Shown one piece after another: positions 1 to 11,065 of a stretch of 64,000 bases of DNA. Source of the DNA: Seiridium cupressi (lineage: Eukaryota; Ascomycota; Sordariomycetes; Amphisphaeriales; Sporocadaceae); NCBI GenBank assembly GCA_036674765.1, contig JARVKI010000023.1, forward strand, positions 412,241 through 476,240, in the 5' to 3' direction. A program made the translations under genes and the position numbers. How positions within the stretch are numbered: position 1 is the first letter of the stretch; each line of letters opens with the position of its first letter. The notes below the pieces were generated by a model. The model worked only from the letters and a program-made list of their open reading frames with translations, had not been told where the DNA came from and did not search any database.

Positions 1-3000
1 GCGACGTCACGACGATCCAAGATCCAAAAAGTAGGCAGCTTCCTCGAGAAGAAGACGGCCAGCGATGTCTGGCGGCTGCGAATCGGGTACGTAGCAAGTC
101 ATTTGCGTCACGATATTGTCGCGTTGTCGTGTCATTTCCAGTAGTTTCTCCGCGGCATAGTTTGCTGACGAGACCCAACAACTTCCAGCAATGTCCAAGT
201 CACGCTGCAAATTCTAGCGGCTTTGATCGAAAAGTCGCCCAAGGATCTACCCCTATTTGCGCAAAATGTGATAAAGGTTCTCAGCCTCGTGCTACGGTCC
301 AACGACATCACCATGGTCGAGGCTTCACTACCCACCTTTGAGACATTTTGCGAACACCACGACACATCCTCTCTGTTCGCCGACCAGGCTTACGTCCGTC
401 AGTATGAAGATATCGTGCGCGCTTACGCGACTTTCGCCTCGACTCGAGAGACCCCTGGAAAGGGAACGCCAAGCAAACCGGTGGCTGTGAGATGGAGGAA
501 TGCTGGCCTGGAAGCTATTAAGAGCGTGGCAGAATCCGATGCTTTGGCATCTGTAGCAGGCCGTCAATTAGATGTCATTGTCCCAATGATCCTGGAAAAC
601 CTGTGGACAGACAACGAAGCCTTCCTCGAGCTCCTCATCCACCGCATGAAGGCCGAGGAGAAGGTAGATGCCGGTAACCTGATACGTCGACGTACCAGTA
701 TTTCCACGGTCAAAACTGCAGAGGAGCCGGGCGATACTAATCCTATCGCTCTATCCGGGTCAGCAGCCGATGCCGACGCCCTGGCCGAGGAGGACACGGG
801 TCTGTTGGCTATGCAATGCCTGAAGCAGATCTTTGTTATTCCGAACCGGGCTCAACTACACGGGGCAACCCAGGCGTTTTTGAAGTTCCTACGAGAGCGA
901 ATCCAGCAAAACGAAACGGTCGTGAAACCCGACCATAAATCGCATCGTGATGGTGGATGGGCAGTTCAGATATACGCCCTTGTGGCCAAGTGGGCCCCTG
1001 TACAAGATCGATATGTGATACTTGTCACTGCCTTGGATGCATTGGTACACACACAACCCACGGACGAAAACATACAGGAGCAAACCACGCTGGTAGCAAT
1101 CATGAGTTCATTGCTACGATCGGATGTTAATTTAATCGGCCTGAGTATCATGGACGTTCTTCTCGGCCTGATCCAGCAGATGAAGAGAGTGATGAAGCAA
1201 TCAGGACGCTCAAGCCAAGGCAAGGGGGAGAAGTACGCATCGGACACCGACGGCGGACGAGAAACCAGTACTCAGCACAGAGAGCTCTTGGATCGGATCC
1301 AGAGGTGCATCGGTGACCTGGCAACCCATGTCTACTACGCCGATCAGATATCAGATATGATCTCTGCTATTCTACTACGGTTGAAACCCCATCCGAGCAC
1401 GTCCACCACATCGCCCCCGACAGAGGGCGGCGAGAACCAGTCAGCTCCAGAAACCTCAGCTGGCAGCCTTGTGGATGACCAGCAACAGCTTGACAGTTTC
1501 TTTGCCTTTGACGTGGCCAAAACAGCTGCTCTCAAGGCCATCAAGGCCATACTTCTAGTTGCCAATCCCAAGACCAAGATGAGTGGGAATGTCAGTCTTA
1601 CGAGGAACAAGGTGCCTGTCCAAGTTTGGGAAGGTACACATTGGCTTCTCCGCGATCCAAATGGGCACGTTCGTAAAGCGTACGCCGATGCTGTGATAAC
1701 GTGGCTCGATCGTGAGACGACCAGAGCCGATCTCATAGCTCGCGATGAGTCAAAACCAGCCAAGGCCGGCAACAAGGATGTTCCTCCTCCGAATTTTGCG
1801 CGGCGAGCCGTCTCGAATGCTTCGACACGAGAAAAGCCAGCCAAGGTGCCTCGCTCACACTTCCTGCAATTATTGCACCTGTCTATCTATGACAACGCGT
1901 TGCAATACGTCGAGTACGAAACGGATATTGCACTGTGCCATGTGCTACTCACCAAGTTAGTCAACAAACTGGGTGTGAATGCCATTCGCTATGGCCTGCC
2001 TATGGTGTTCCGGCTTCAGGAGGACATTCAAGAAGCCGAGACACCGCTTGCCAAGGTTCGACTCGGGGCTCTGTGCCACGGATATTTCTGGGCTCTGATC
2101 GAAAAGTTCGACTTGGATTCGTCGATTGTAGGACAAGCGGTTCAAAATGAGATCGTGAGGCGGCGGAGCAAGCAATTTTGGGTCGAAGGTATACAGGTGC
2201 CGCCACCTCTGTTGGAACTCATCGGAACGCCAGGCGCTCATCGACCACAGCCTAGGATGCCTGTGGATGAAGTCGAGTCTGAAGCCCTGCTACCCTTTGA
2301 CGACCGTTTCACCATGGTTGATTGCATATGCAAAGAGTACCAGCATGATCAGATATCACCACCGACAAGTCCGTCCGCCTCACCAGGGCGGACGTTTGCA
2401 CATCCAATTTTAAGCTCGTCTCTCAGCACCATCCCGCCAGCAGAAAAAGGTGGCGAGCTTCCAATCAAGTTCCGCGAGGACATGCTCATGGAGTGGACCA
2501 GAGAAGCTGCAGTAATCGCACTCGCGGAAGGTAGCAAGTCCGCGTCTCTCAACGGTTCAAAAACGAACACCACCATGACCAGGAACAATCGTTTAACAGT
2601 CAATGGCCCAGCTAATGGCCATTCAAGCAGCGGGATGGGATCGCCAGTAAATAGTCACCATAACTTGCGACCAGCATCTCATGCAGGAGGTCTTGGTGTA
2701 GCCGGGCTGCGTAAGTCAAGTGTGCAGAGTCGTGTCTCTGCCCGAAGTAGTTCAAGCCGAGGAGTTGGGGTCGCCTCTGTTGACCAGCTCAAATCGGTTC
2801 TGACGGGAGATGGTCCAAGACCAACCACATTACACACGGTTCGCGACGACAGCAGCAGCGAAAGCCTAGCCAGCTACGATTACTCGCCTTCGGAACTGTC
2901 GTTCAATCCCAATGGGGGCGATGCAACCAACCAACAACCGGAGCCTGGGCTAGCACGGTCGAGATCCAAGTCGCGAGAACGCAAGGCTTCTGGCGACTCC

Positions 3001-3324
3001 GGTGGCCCTCTCACATCACACCCCACGGATGATGAATATGAGTCGGAAGACGATGTACCGCCAGTGCCGCCGATTCCGTCATCGGTTGCTGGAAATGCTG
3101 CTGTACCGGCTGGTGGTCATCGGCCCATGTCCGCTATTTCAACAAAAGACCATGCGTTCAAGTCACCAAAGCGCAGCACCAGGAGCAGAGGTGGCGAGAG
3201 TACCGGCAGCAACGCCTTCACCGAAGCAGGAAGCCCGACTCTCGACCTACAATCACTGCTCAAAGGCATTGATAGTAAATCGAGGCAATATACCCTCGGG
3301 AATCTCACCAAGCCGCCATATTAG
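1..3324 (+). CDS. EFR3: EFR3 family protein, 3' part (N-terminus lies left of the window)
   Basis: EFR3 is a palmitoylated or basic-patch-anchored plasma-membrane scaffold that, with Ypp1/TTC7, recruits the PI4-kinase Stt4 to make PI4P (family knowledge). Exon 1 (bases 1-86, entered in frame) reads the conserved helix with SKIQKVGSFLEKK and DVWRLRIG. Intron 87-188 has donor GTACGT, a CTGAC branch and acceptor CCAG. Reading continues from 189 with NVQVTLQILAALIEKSPKDL, a hallmark of the family, and runs without interruption to a TAG at 3322-3324. The first half is helical (armadillo-like); roughly the last 350 residues are low-complexity, rich in Ser, Pro and Arg, and probably disordered. About 1,070 residues are visible. 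The true start and N-terminal membrane-binding segment are outside the window. The identification is firm. Confidence 0.94.
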
Positions 3325-3879
3325 AGCTATGACACCAATCAGGCTGAGGAGGTCTTCTGAGATATGCGAGAGCAGCTGCTTGCGGTCGGTTACGAACATG
3401 CTCATGGAGGCAGTTGCTCTTACAGGGCATCATATCACTGTATCAATATTAAAACTGCATCGAAATGGAGGAAACAACTGCATTTGAAGCGATATAGGAG
3501 GGAATAAGAAAGAACACGATGGAGGAAGGGCAACTTTCAGAAGCCATAGTGGCTAGTAATTGTACTCTAAGGGGGGTACTTGTGCACATTGTTTTCTGCC
3601 AAAATTGGCAAGCGAGTGTCGGTGTAGGGGATTTTGAGGTTGGCGCTGAGTTTGTGCTTCGCCTAGCGTATGAAGTTTAGTGGTCTGAATGAAAACAACG
3701 ATTTGATACGGTTGACTGCCCGCTTGTGTTGTCAATGATGCGACGAACTGGGGCATTGGTATATTGTACATTGATATATATAACTTTGTCGGTAGTCCCG
3801 TGGAATCCAGCTTATTGTTTATAAAGTAATTCCTATGTGCCAGACAAAACAGAGCGAGAAAGCCCACCAAGGTATACGC
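3325..3879. other. Intergenic region between convergent genes EFR3 and P450
   Basis: This stretch holds the 3' untranslated ends of the two convergent genes. It becomes AT-rich around 3760-3830. No reading frame with family character was seen. Confidence 0.6.
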
Positions 3880-5651
3880 TCAGAGTATCTGGAATCTAGC
3901 ATGACAATCCCTGGGCTTCCTGAACATGGTCTCTACGGCATTCATGTTGTCGAGCTCTTGGGGCAGTGGGAGCATCTTGAAGCTGAGTGTCGTGAGCGTA
4001 ATCATGATTCTGAGTTCGTGCATGGCTAGCTTACGCCCTGATGATTTTGTCACAACCGTTAGCATCCAAGATCAGTCCACGAGGGTCGAGCTTTCTTCAA
4101 ACAGACAGGTGGTGTCGACTTACCAAAACAACCTCTAGGCCCATCACCAAATCCCAGACGCGGGATAGCATAGGCGTCGAACTCCTTCTGACCGTCCTCG
4201 CTCGTGATCAACCATCGCTCAGGTACGAAATCCGACAAGTTCTCGCCTGCGGGACCATCCAAGCCAGGGCCTCCACGCTTCTCGTACGCACTACGACTCG
4301 TGGGGCTTCGTATCTCTTCCGGTACTGGGACAGGCCTGTAATGCAGCACGTTGTTGAACACGATGTTGGTTCCCTTCGGGACCTTCTTGCCGAGGACCGA
4401 GGTGTCTACCGTGGCTTGCCGGGCGGTCGTGGCAGTTCCCGCCAGGCGCATCGCTTCTTCGATTGCTCCGTCGAGATACGGGATGTCCGAGTCGAGGATC
4501 TCGTTCACCGTGGGTAGGCCAGTGCCGGGGAAGGCATCCCTCAGAGCGCTGCGCAGCTTCTGTTGCGCGTCCTGGAAGCGGGCCATGTACTTGATCCACC
4601 ACGATAGTGTATTCGACGTAGTGTCGTGGCCTGCCCAGAGCAGAAGGAACACCTCGTCGCGCAGTTCAATGTCCTTGGACAAGTCCCCCAGTGGGACTCC
4701 TGCTTTGTGTGCTGCTTGGACTTCCCTTCTGAGGACCAGGTCCATGGCACAGCTGTCGGGTGCCTCGGTGCCGTTTTCGATGGCGTCCTGGAATTTCTTG
4801 ATCGAGTTCCGCATGATGCGCTCAATCTGCTTGTTCTTGAGGTCGTCGAACCGCCGGTACTCTTTCCCCTTCTTCAGGAGCCAGAGCTGCAGTGGGGGAA
4901 ACTTAAAGGTTCGCCATCCGAGTGCTGCTTGGTTCATGAAGCTCAGTGTGTTTTGCATGTCCAGACCACTGGCAACTTCGCCGCCTCGCTGAGCGTCTTT
5001 CTCGCGGTTCGTCCCACTAACAGACGAAATCTGATCCTGCAGTCCACCCAGGCCCTCGCCCAGAATAGCGACCCAAATTGCGTCCAGTGCAGCGGTGTCG
5101 AAATCGTGCAAGATATCAACCTCGGTTCCATTGGCTTTTGCCGCTTTTGCCTTCCACAACTCAACCAGTTCCATTCCGGCGCCATACAAGCTCGGCGCGA
5201 CAACACGCCTTAGAAAATCTGGCGCCATGACGTCCATCCAAGGCTTGCGCTGCGCCTTGAAAAGGGGTCCTGTCTGCTTGACGATGGTTGAATGCGGCAT
5301 GATGGTGCCGATAATGACGGATGTAATAGGTGACCTGTCAAACTCCTTATTCCTTCTCAAGAGGATGTCCTCCATTTCACGGGGGTCATCCAAATACAGG
5401 AACGGTGCCATCAGTGGCGAAGTGAACATTTGTATGAGAGGATATTTGAGTTTCCGCGTCAGCCCGTTGCGGTATACGTTGAACTCGCCATGCTTCTGGA
5501 ACGCCTCCAACATACCCGGCTTGTCGCCAGATATGCGAGTTGCTGCCACTTCATTGTAGGGAATCCCGGGATACGGCCTAGGAAAGAGGCGCCGGTAGAA
5601 GCCGTAGAAGAGGATCGCAAGAGCTGCCGTGACGTAAATGATAGCTGCCAT
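3880..5651 (-). CDS. Cytochrome P450 monooxygenase, microsomal
   Basis: Heme-thiolate monooxygenase of about 561 residues, coded by exons 5651-4124 and 4037-3880. Intron 4038-4123 has donor GTAAGT, a GCTAAC branch and acceptor CAG, and interrupts the codon for the Gly right after the heme ligand. Seen: an N-terminal membrane anchor starting MAAIIYVTAALAILFYG, a Pro-rich hinge, the I-helix AGHDTT (about 340-345), the K-helix ExxR as EAMR (about 399-402), PERW (about 477), and heme loop FGDGPRGCFG with Cys about 508. An ATG 34 codons upstream (5753) is in frame. The downstream Met was chosen because it begins at the anchor and has the better context (CACGATGG). All catalytic motifs are intact. 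The substrate cannot be predicted: neighbours are not a secondary-metabolite cluster. Confidence 0.93.
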
Positions 5652-7133
5652 CGTGAATAAGATGGGTTCTACGATTCTGTCTACACCGAAGGATGATGAC
5701 TGAGACCAGGATGGACCAAGGGAGCTTTTGAAGACCGGCGAGCTGAACACCAAACCTTAGGAGGCGACCCAAGTCGGGCTGGCGCCGGGCTAGTGAGCAA
5801 GCTGATGACGAACAACACGCCAGTGCTGACACCAAGCGACTTGGTCAGGGGTTGTTTACAACTTAATGCTGAAGCCTGAGAATGCCATTGGTAATGTCGG
5901 GATAAGGCGGCCACGGGCGACGTTGAACCGTGTTGTCCCTCGGCCGTGCTAGCGGGACTGGCAGCCCTATCATGCCATTTAGGGATCAGCCATAGCTGCA
6001 ATTGAAACCGTGTGTGCTGTGACCCCAAAAACACGAAACTTGGGCGCCCAAGCACGTGGTAGTTCAGATGTTCCATGCAGTCAGCGTTGCCCAGGGTTGC
6101 GGCTCTGGCTCCCTCATATGTAGTGTGGAAATGATTCCTTTGTGTGTGGTCTGCCAGTTTTTATCATGATCAAGTCGGACCGTCCATGGTCTGGAACTCA
6201 AAAAGGAGGAAATGGCAGGATTTCATCTTCCAGGCACTTTTCCCCTCCCCTCGTGTGGTCCTGTAATGCTTACAATGCCTCTCCAGCAATTGGCTTGTGT
6301 CCTTGGCATTTCTACAAATTTGGGGCCAGGGGTATTTGAAGAGGGCCATGGTCGGCGGTGGTACGACTATTAAACCTGGAGTTACAATTAGCTGGCCTTC
6401 TGTCGCCGGTTAGCAGAGATATAATTATAGTAGGTCGCTTAGGCTTATGCTTGAGGGGATTGGTCGTTGATTCTTGGCGTAACAGAATCATCGGGAGGGG
6501 CCTGGGTGAAGTATACTCCGAAGCGAAATAGTGGTCCAATGCATTGGTGGTTCAGAGCGTATAGTGCTAAACCACCAATGCTATGGAAATCAGTCCTTTT
6601 GCTGCTGTCCAGGTTAATCTCGTAATGATATGCAAACACGCTTGAATCTCGATTAATTACAATGGTGCATGGCCGCCTGGATGGGGCAAATGCTTTTTGT
6701 GTTTAGCGACTTTTGAGAGCTCGCCCTTGCTACAGGCTTCGCAACGGTGGGTGATCACCAGGAGGAACCGATGGATCAACAATGCCACCAGGCTGGGAGC
6801 AAATCCACATGCGGCTAACGTAGACAGTATAAAAAGCGAGAAAGCTGTGGGTGTAATAAACTGGATTGCGTCGACTTTCGATTGTGTACCTTATGATTCA
6901 AGTATCTGCATCACGTTGGGCTTTGCAGGAACTCAAGACCAAGGCAATTAGAATACCGTAATCAACGTCCCTCAGTGCATAAATGGTTCAGTGGCCATCC
7001 TCTAGGTAAGCCAAAGCGGGCCCTAATTTGAGTGAAGCGGAACGAAATCATCGGCGTCCCACTTCTGTACTTATCTTGTTAAAACTGACAAGCTATTATC
7101 CAATCCCATTACAGTATGGGATAACAGATTATG
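5652..7133. other. Intergenic region upstream of the P450
   Basis: About 1.5 kb with only short chance frames. It should contain the P450 promoter near 5,660-6,100. The stretch from about 6,350 to 7,130 is more AT-rich. No gene or repeat was recognised. Confidence 0.5.
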
Positions 7134-7204
7134 GCATTAATGGTTTAATGGTAAAATCCATCGTTGCCATCGATGGGCTCCGCGTTCGATTCGCGGTTAA
7201 TGCA
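7134..7204 (+). tRNA. tRNA-Gly (anticodon GCC)
   Basis: A complete 71-nt cloverleaf can be drawn. The acceptor stem GCATTAA pairs perfectly with TTAATGC and is followed by discriminator A at 7204. The D arm contains the A box TGGTTTAATGG. The anticodon stem CATCG/CGATG encloses loop TTGCCAT, giving GCC. The T stem CCGCG/CGCGG encloses TTCGATT, which provides the B box. There is no intron. Compared with the usual fungal tRNA-Gly the acceptor and D arms carry more A/T, but every change is compensated in the paired strand, so it should fold and be charged with glycine. Confidence 0.87.
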
Positions 7205-7210
7205 TTCATC

Positions 7211-7215
7211 TTTTT
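7211..7215 (+). terminator. RNA polymerase III terminator of tRNA-Gly
   Basis: A run of five T begins seven bases after the mature 3' end of the tRNA, as expected for Pol III termination. Confidence 0.75.
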
Positions 7216-7367
7216 GTCTTAGAGTGTATCTGTGGGACACCATATTTTTGTTATTTCTTTTCTTTCAACTTTCGCTTTTACTGTCAGAATGATGTGTACT
7301 GCTTAGGTACTACTTGCAATCGTCTCCACCATGTTACACAAGTCGCTCTTGACGTGTTGTTCTCACT

Positions 7368-7942
7368 CTAGGCTGGAATACCATCGTCGTCGTCCTTCGC
7401 CCATCTGTTACCCGTCTTCCCAACCAATCCCTTCGTGACGCCTATGATTTCGTTCTCGCAGAAGACATTTGGACCTGAACAACTGGCTAACGCATACCCG
7501 TATCCGTTGGGATTGTTGTCGTCACCGATGAGATACTCGGGATCCACGGTCCCAACCCCGAGCGCCATATTGTCGCTCGACTCTCTTTTCCAGTACAGGA
7601 AACTGCCGCAATTTGTGCAGATCCCACGCTGAATGCCCTTTGTCGCCGCAAAGTTCTTAAGGGTTGATGTCGGCGTCGTGTAGGTCAGGTTTTGGACCGG
7701 TACAGAATGTGCATACCAGATCAGTGTACCCGTGTTGCGTCGGCATTGAGTGCATTGGCAGGTCGAGCTCTAACATGAGGTTAAACAATCTGGGACCACA
7801 TTGGATTCGGGCGCCATACCGATCCCAAAAAGTCATGGTCTTTCGGAAAATTGACCTTGTACCGGATGGAGCCACAGAGGCATCCGCCAGTGATGGAGTC
7901 GGGCTTGGCGAAATTCTCGGGTGTGGGAGTGAAAGTTGACAT
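7368..7942 (-). CDS. GFA/CENP-V domain protein (glutathione-dependent formaldehyde-activating enzyme-like)
   Basis: A small zinc-binding beta-tent protein of about 174 residues. Exon 1 (7942-7820) starts MSTFTPTPENF and holds the first zinc motif GGCLCGSIRY. Intron 7770-7819 is only 50 bp (donor GTATGG, acceptor TTAG). Exon 2 (7769-7368) gives the second cysteine cluster TCQCTQCRRNTGTLI, then CTNCGSFLYWKRESSDN, MALGVGTVDPEYLIGDD and the usual fungal C-terminus GVTKGLVGK...DDDDG. The cysteine pattern CxC...CxCxxC...CxxC is complete. The founding member condenses formaldehyde with glutathione, but most fungal members have no tested substrate, so only the fold is certain. Without the intron the gene looks frameshifted. 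Confidence 0.9.
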
Positions 7943-8373
7943 TGCTGAAGACTCGGGATGTTACTTTTTGATGTGCGTTTCCAATGCTGCTCTATCATGG
8001 ATCAATTGATTTCGGTGTCGAGCTTCAAAGGCGACGATACCTGTGATAGATATACACGTACTGGCCTGGGCGTTTGGTACGCCACCAAGACCCCACCGCT
8101 TGTCATGCGCGCCTTTGCAAGCCATAGTTCGACGCACCCGATCCCGTGGAAAGATAAGTGACGCAAATCGTACGCAAGATAACGGCTGCTGCCTTTCCAT
8201 TCGATACTTAATGTGAAACAAGAATCTACATCACTCAAGGGCGTAGTAAGTAGTATGCATGTTTCCGTAAATGGTGAAAGACCATCACACATTGCATACG
8301 CTAGATAGAATTGTGGATATCACTACACTTTGATTGGGCAGGCATAACGTTGTATAACTCTAATTCAAATATC
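7943..8373. other. Intergenic region between the GFA-domain gene and the polygalacturonase
   Basis: About 430 bp. It should hold the GFA promoter and the polygalacturonase 3' untranslated region. Frames here are short and resemble no family. Confidence 0.5.
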
Positions 8374-9992
8374 TCAGGATGATACGCATTCAAACCCTTC
8401 TAATCCAGAAGTGTCGAAACCACTACAGACCCATGTCGGAGAAGCACCGCTCGGGGGAGTGACAGAAATGTTTGTCGCAACAATGTTTTGGCATTGCTAT
8501 TTTTAGTTGTCAGAAACAAGAACTGAGATCCCGTTGAGGATTGGCTTGGCTTACCTCTTCTGAAGAGCAAACGAGTGTACCGACCTTGGGGTCATACTTG
8601 TTCGAGGTCGTGCCTGTGAAGTCAATGAAGTACACATCCGATATTTTCATGTTTGACTGAAATCGATATTCAGTACCTCTGACATTCATGTGCATCTAGA
8701 GAGGGAGCTTACCGGGAACAGTTCGCACAAAGTCTTGTTAGATTGACCATAACATTGGTTGACCTCGATAGCCCAATCGTTGTTGTAGTTGTAGTACTTT
8801 TCATACGTGATGTTCTTCACGTAGCCGGACCCACCACCACCGCTCAATGTTGGTGCCTGGTATGAGTTGATTCCAGGCCAGACCTTGATTCTCGCTCCAT
8901 CGCTAGCGTTGGACATGCTGTTGTTGTAGACGTAAATATTCTCGACAATATCGTACTGCTCTACATACTGCCCAAGCGAGCCTACCGAGATGCCGTGGCT
9001 GCCGTTGCAGGAGAGGCCTTGGACAACGATATTCGTACTGTTGGGCTTGAACGAAACGCAGTCGTCACCGTTGTTGATAACAGAGTTTTGAATCACGATG
9101 CCGTCAGACCTATAGGTGTCCCAACCGTCTGTATTCTTCGCGGCAACGTCGACGGCATAGACATTGATCGTAATGTCGCTGATTAGTACATCTGTGGTGT
9201 TTGCGATTAGGTTGAACCACTGTAAGAAATTAGTAACACGTTTCATGTGACCCAGAGCTTACTTACGTTAGGTGAGTTGATGAGGTTGAGACCAGTAATG
9301 CTACCACTCTCAAGACCATCGGTCACAAACAGGATTGGCCTGAGCAGTGATGCATTGGAAGCAAATGCCTCCCACCAGGCTTGGCCGGCACCATCGATGA
9401 CTCCTATTCCATCACCATAGATGTTGACGTCTGTTCCACTGCGGTGACAAAAGTCAGCGACTGTCTATAACCGACATACAGGAAAAGGAAGCCACGTTTG
9501 GGAATCTATTTTGCCATGCGAGGCGTCCTAATGGCATATGTCTCGCGGGTCATGGGCTTACCCAAGCTTGAAGAATGACGTCGAATTCTGGAAATCATAT
9601 TTCCAGTAATTGTTCACCCAGTAATCAATGTCATCCGTAAAGGTGATGGTTCCAGAGATAGCAATGTCGATACTATTCAAGAACGTCAAGTCAAGCACCG
9701 ATCCAATTGTGTAGTTCGAGTCCAACACGACTTTGCCGCCGTTGTTGCACTCCTGAAGAGCTGCAAGGAACACTTCGGAGTCATCTCCACCCGTAGGAAC
9801 AACGAAGCACTCCGTTGCTCTCTCAGCCGATAAGATCGCTGTGCGGCCACTATTGTACGGGTACGCCTGGACATTCGGTCTGCTGATGGATCTTTTGCCG
9901 GTGTTGGGGCTTCTGGATCCCAGCCGCGATGCTGCCTCGGCCGAGGCCGCCAATGCGGCGAGGGCGAAGCTCGTGGCAGATTTTGATAGCAT
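8374..9992 (-). CDS. Exo-polygalacturonase, glycoside hydrolase family 28, secreted
   Basis: Hydrolyses alpha-1,4-galacturonosyl links of de-esterified pectin outside the cell. Five exons (9992-9562, 9438-9267, 9219-8713, 8656-8555, 8496-8374) with introns of 123, 47, 56 and 58 bp, all with GTAAGY donors, join to 444 residues. The start [20 protein letters not shown] gives a signal peptide. GH28 motifs are complete: NTDG (about 230-233), DD (about 253-254), the SHG that replaces GHG (His about 276) and RIK (about 311-313). The parallel beta-helix is followed by a Cys-containing tail ending FECVSS. The closest type is the exo-acting branch, from overall sequence impression. A longer in-frame upstream extension exists but lacks a signal peptide. 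It faces the pectin methylesterase across a shared promoter. Confidence 0.93.
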
Positions 9993-11065
9993 GGCTCCTT
10001 TACTTGGCGGTCCTGAGTTCGCGGCCCTTCTGTTCGTGCGAAGCGATTTCAAAAGGTCGAAATAAAGCAAGCCATGTTCCGCATGGTTCTTTTGTAGGAT
10101 CTTTTCGATCGACATCAATCAATTATGTTGCACCGTTACGCTCTCCGAGAAGGCCTGTCCCGTTCCGTCGAGACTCCAAGGATCCTGGTGGGCCGGTAGA
10201 AATTGCCTCCCCAGTATGTGGCAGACGTTGGACCATATTTTCCGTCAGTGAAAGGCCACTGCCCCCGCCAAGGGTCTCGGCAACGTGGCCGAAGGTACCC
10301 TGACAGGTCCTGCACCTGGCACCCGCGGCGGCGGCGGGACTGAACCGACCCTGCCCCTGAGCTTGCATGCTTTACCTGTCGTGCCTGTTGTGTTGGACAA
10401 GAACTGCATCGGCGGAGAAAGATGCGAAAGAGGTACGCATCAGTGCCTTAGCGTAGCAACATTGGAGAACCCCTTGGTCTTCCCCGCATGTTTGGTCCGT
10501 CCCTGCAATCAGCTCCGCCAGCTAAATGGGGAATGGGGGGAAACCTTGGGGAAGCGGAGACCCTACGCAGAAAGTGGATATCCAGCATATACCTGGAATT
10601 GCCTCTTGCAATCGCTGGGCTCGCTCTCAGTCACGAACACAGTACCAGAGCATGACTACAATCAGCGAGTTCCAGTCACCATCGGCTGCTGCCCTTACCA
10701 AGCCAATCCTCTTTGAAACTCGGAAACACCTTGGCTAACTCTATCCTGGCATTCCAAACGACTATCTCGAACTCTCAGCTATTGCAGGACAGGACCGAAC
10801 CCATACTCTACTAGCTCGGTTACAAGTACCGGCTTCTGTTTCGTGGAGAAATTGACAGCTTATCTCCACTCAATATACACAATGGGTCCCAGTGCCCTGG
10901 GACGACGCGTTCATCCCCGGAAAGCTTGGCAATGAGCTTGTTCCGATTGCCAGAGCCGTTGGCATGATATCATATATAGATAGACCCTTCGCACAGCCTT
11001 CCAAAAGATTTTTTTCTTGGCGGAGAAGTTTAGGTGCCAGTTACGATAAACTTCGGAAACACATA
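9993..11065. promoter_or_regulatory. Shared divergent promoter of polygalacturonase and pectin methylesterase
   Basis: The two start codons lie 1,073 bp apart, pointing away from each other, with no convincing gene between. Matches to the CreA carbon-repressor consensus SYGGRG occur at 10482-10487 (minus strand), 10843-10848 (plus) and 10864-10869 (minus). The last two form a close divergent pair on the methylesterase side. Pairs of such sites mediate glucose repression in Aspergillus (established); their use here is inferred. Confidence 0.55.
10973..10978 (+). promoter_or_regulatory. Probable TATA box of the pectin methylesterase
   Basis: TATATA lies about 90 bp upstream of the methylesterase ATG, within a TATCATATATAG context. 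The position suits a short leader. Confidence 0.5.

Noticed and set aside
10892..11065. Upstream in-frame extension of the pectin methylesterase
   Set aside because: It spans the TATA box and would place residues before a clear signal peptide.
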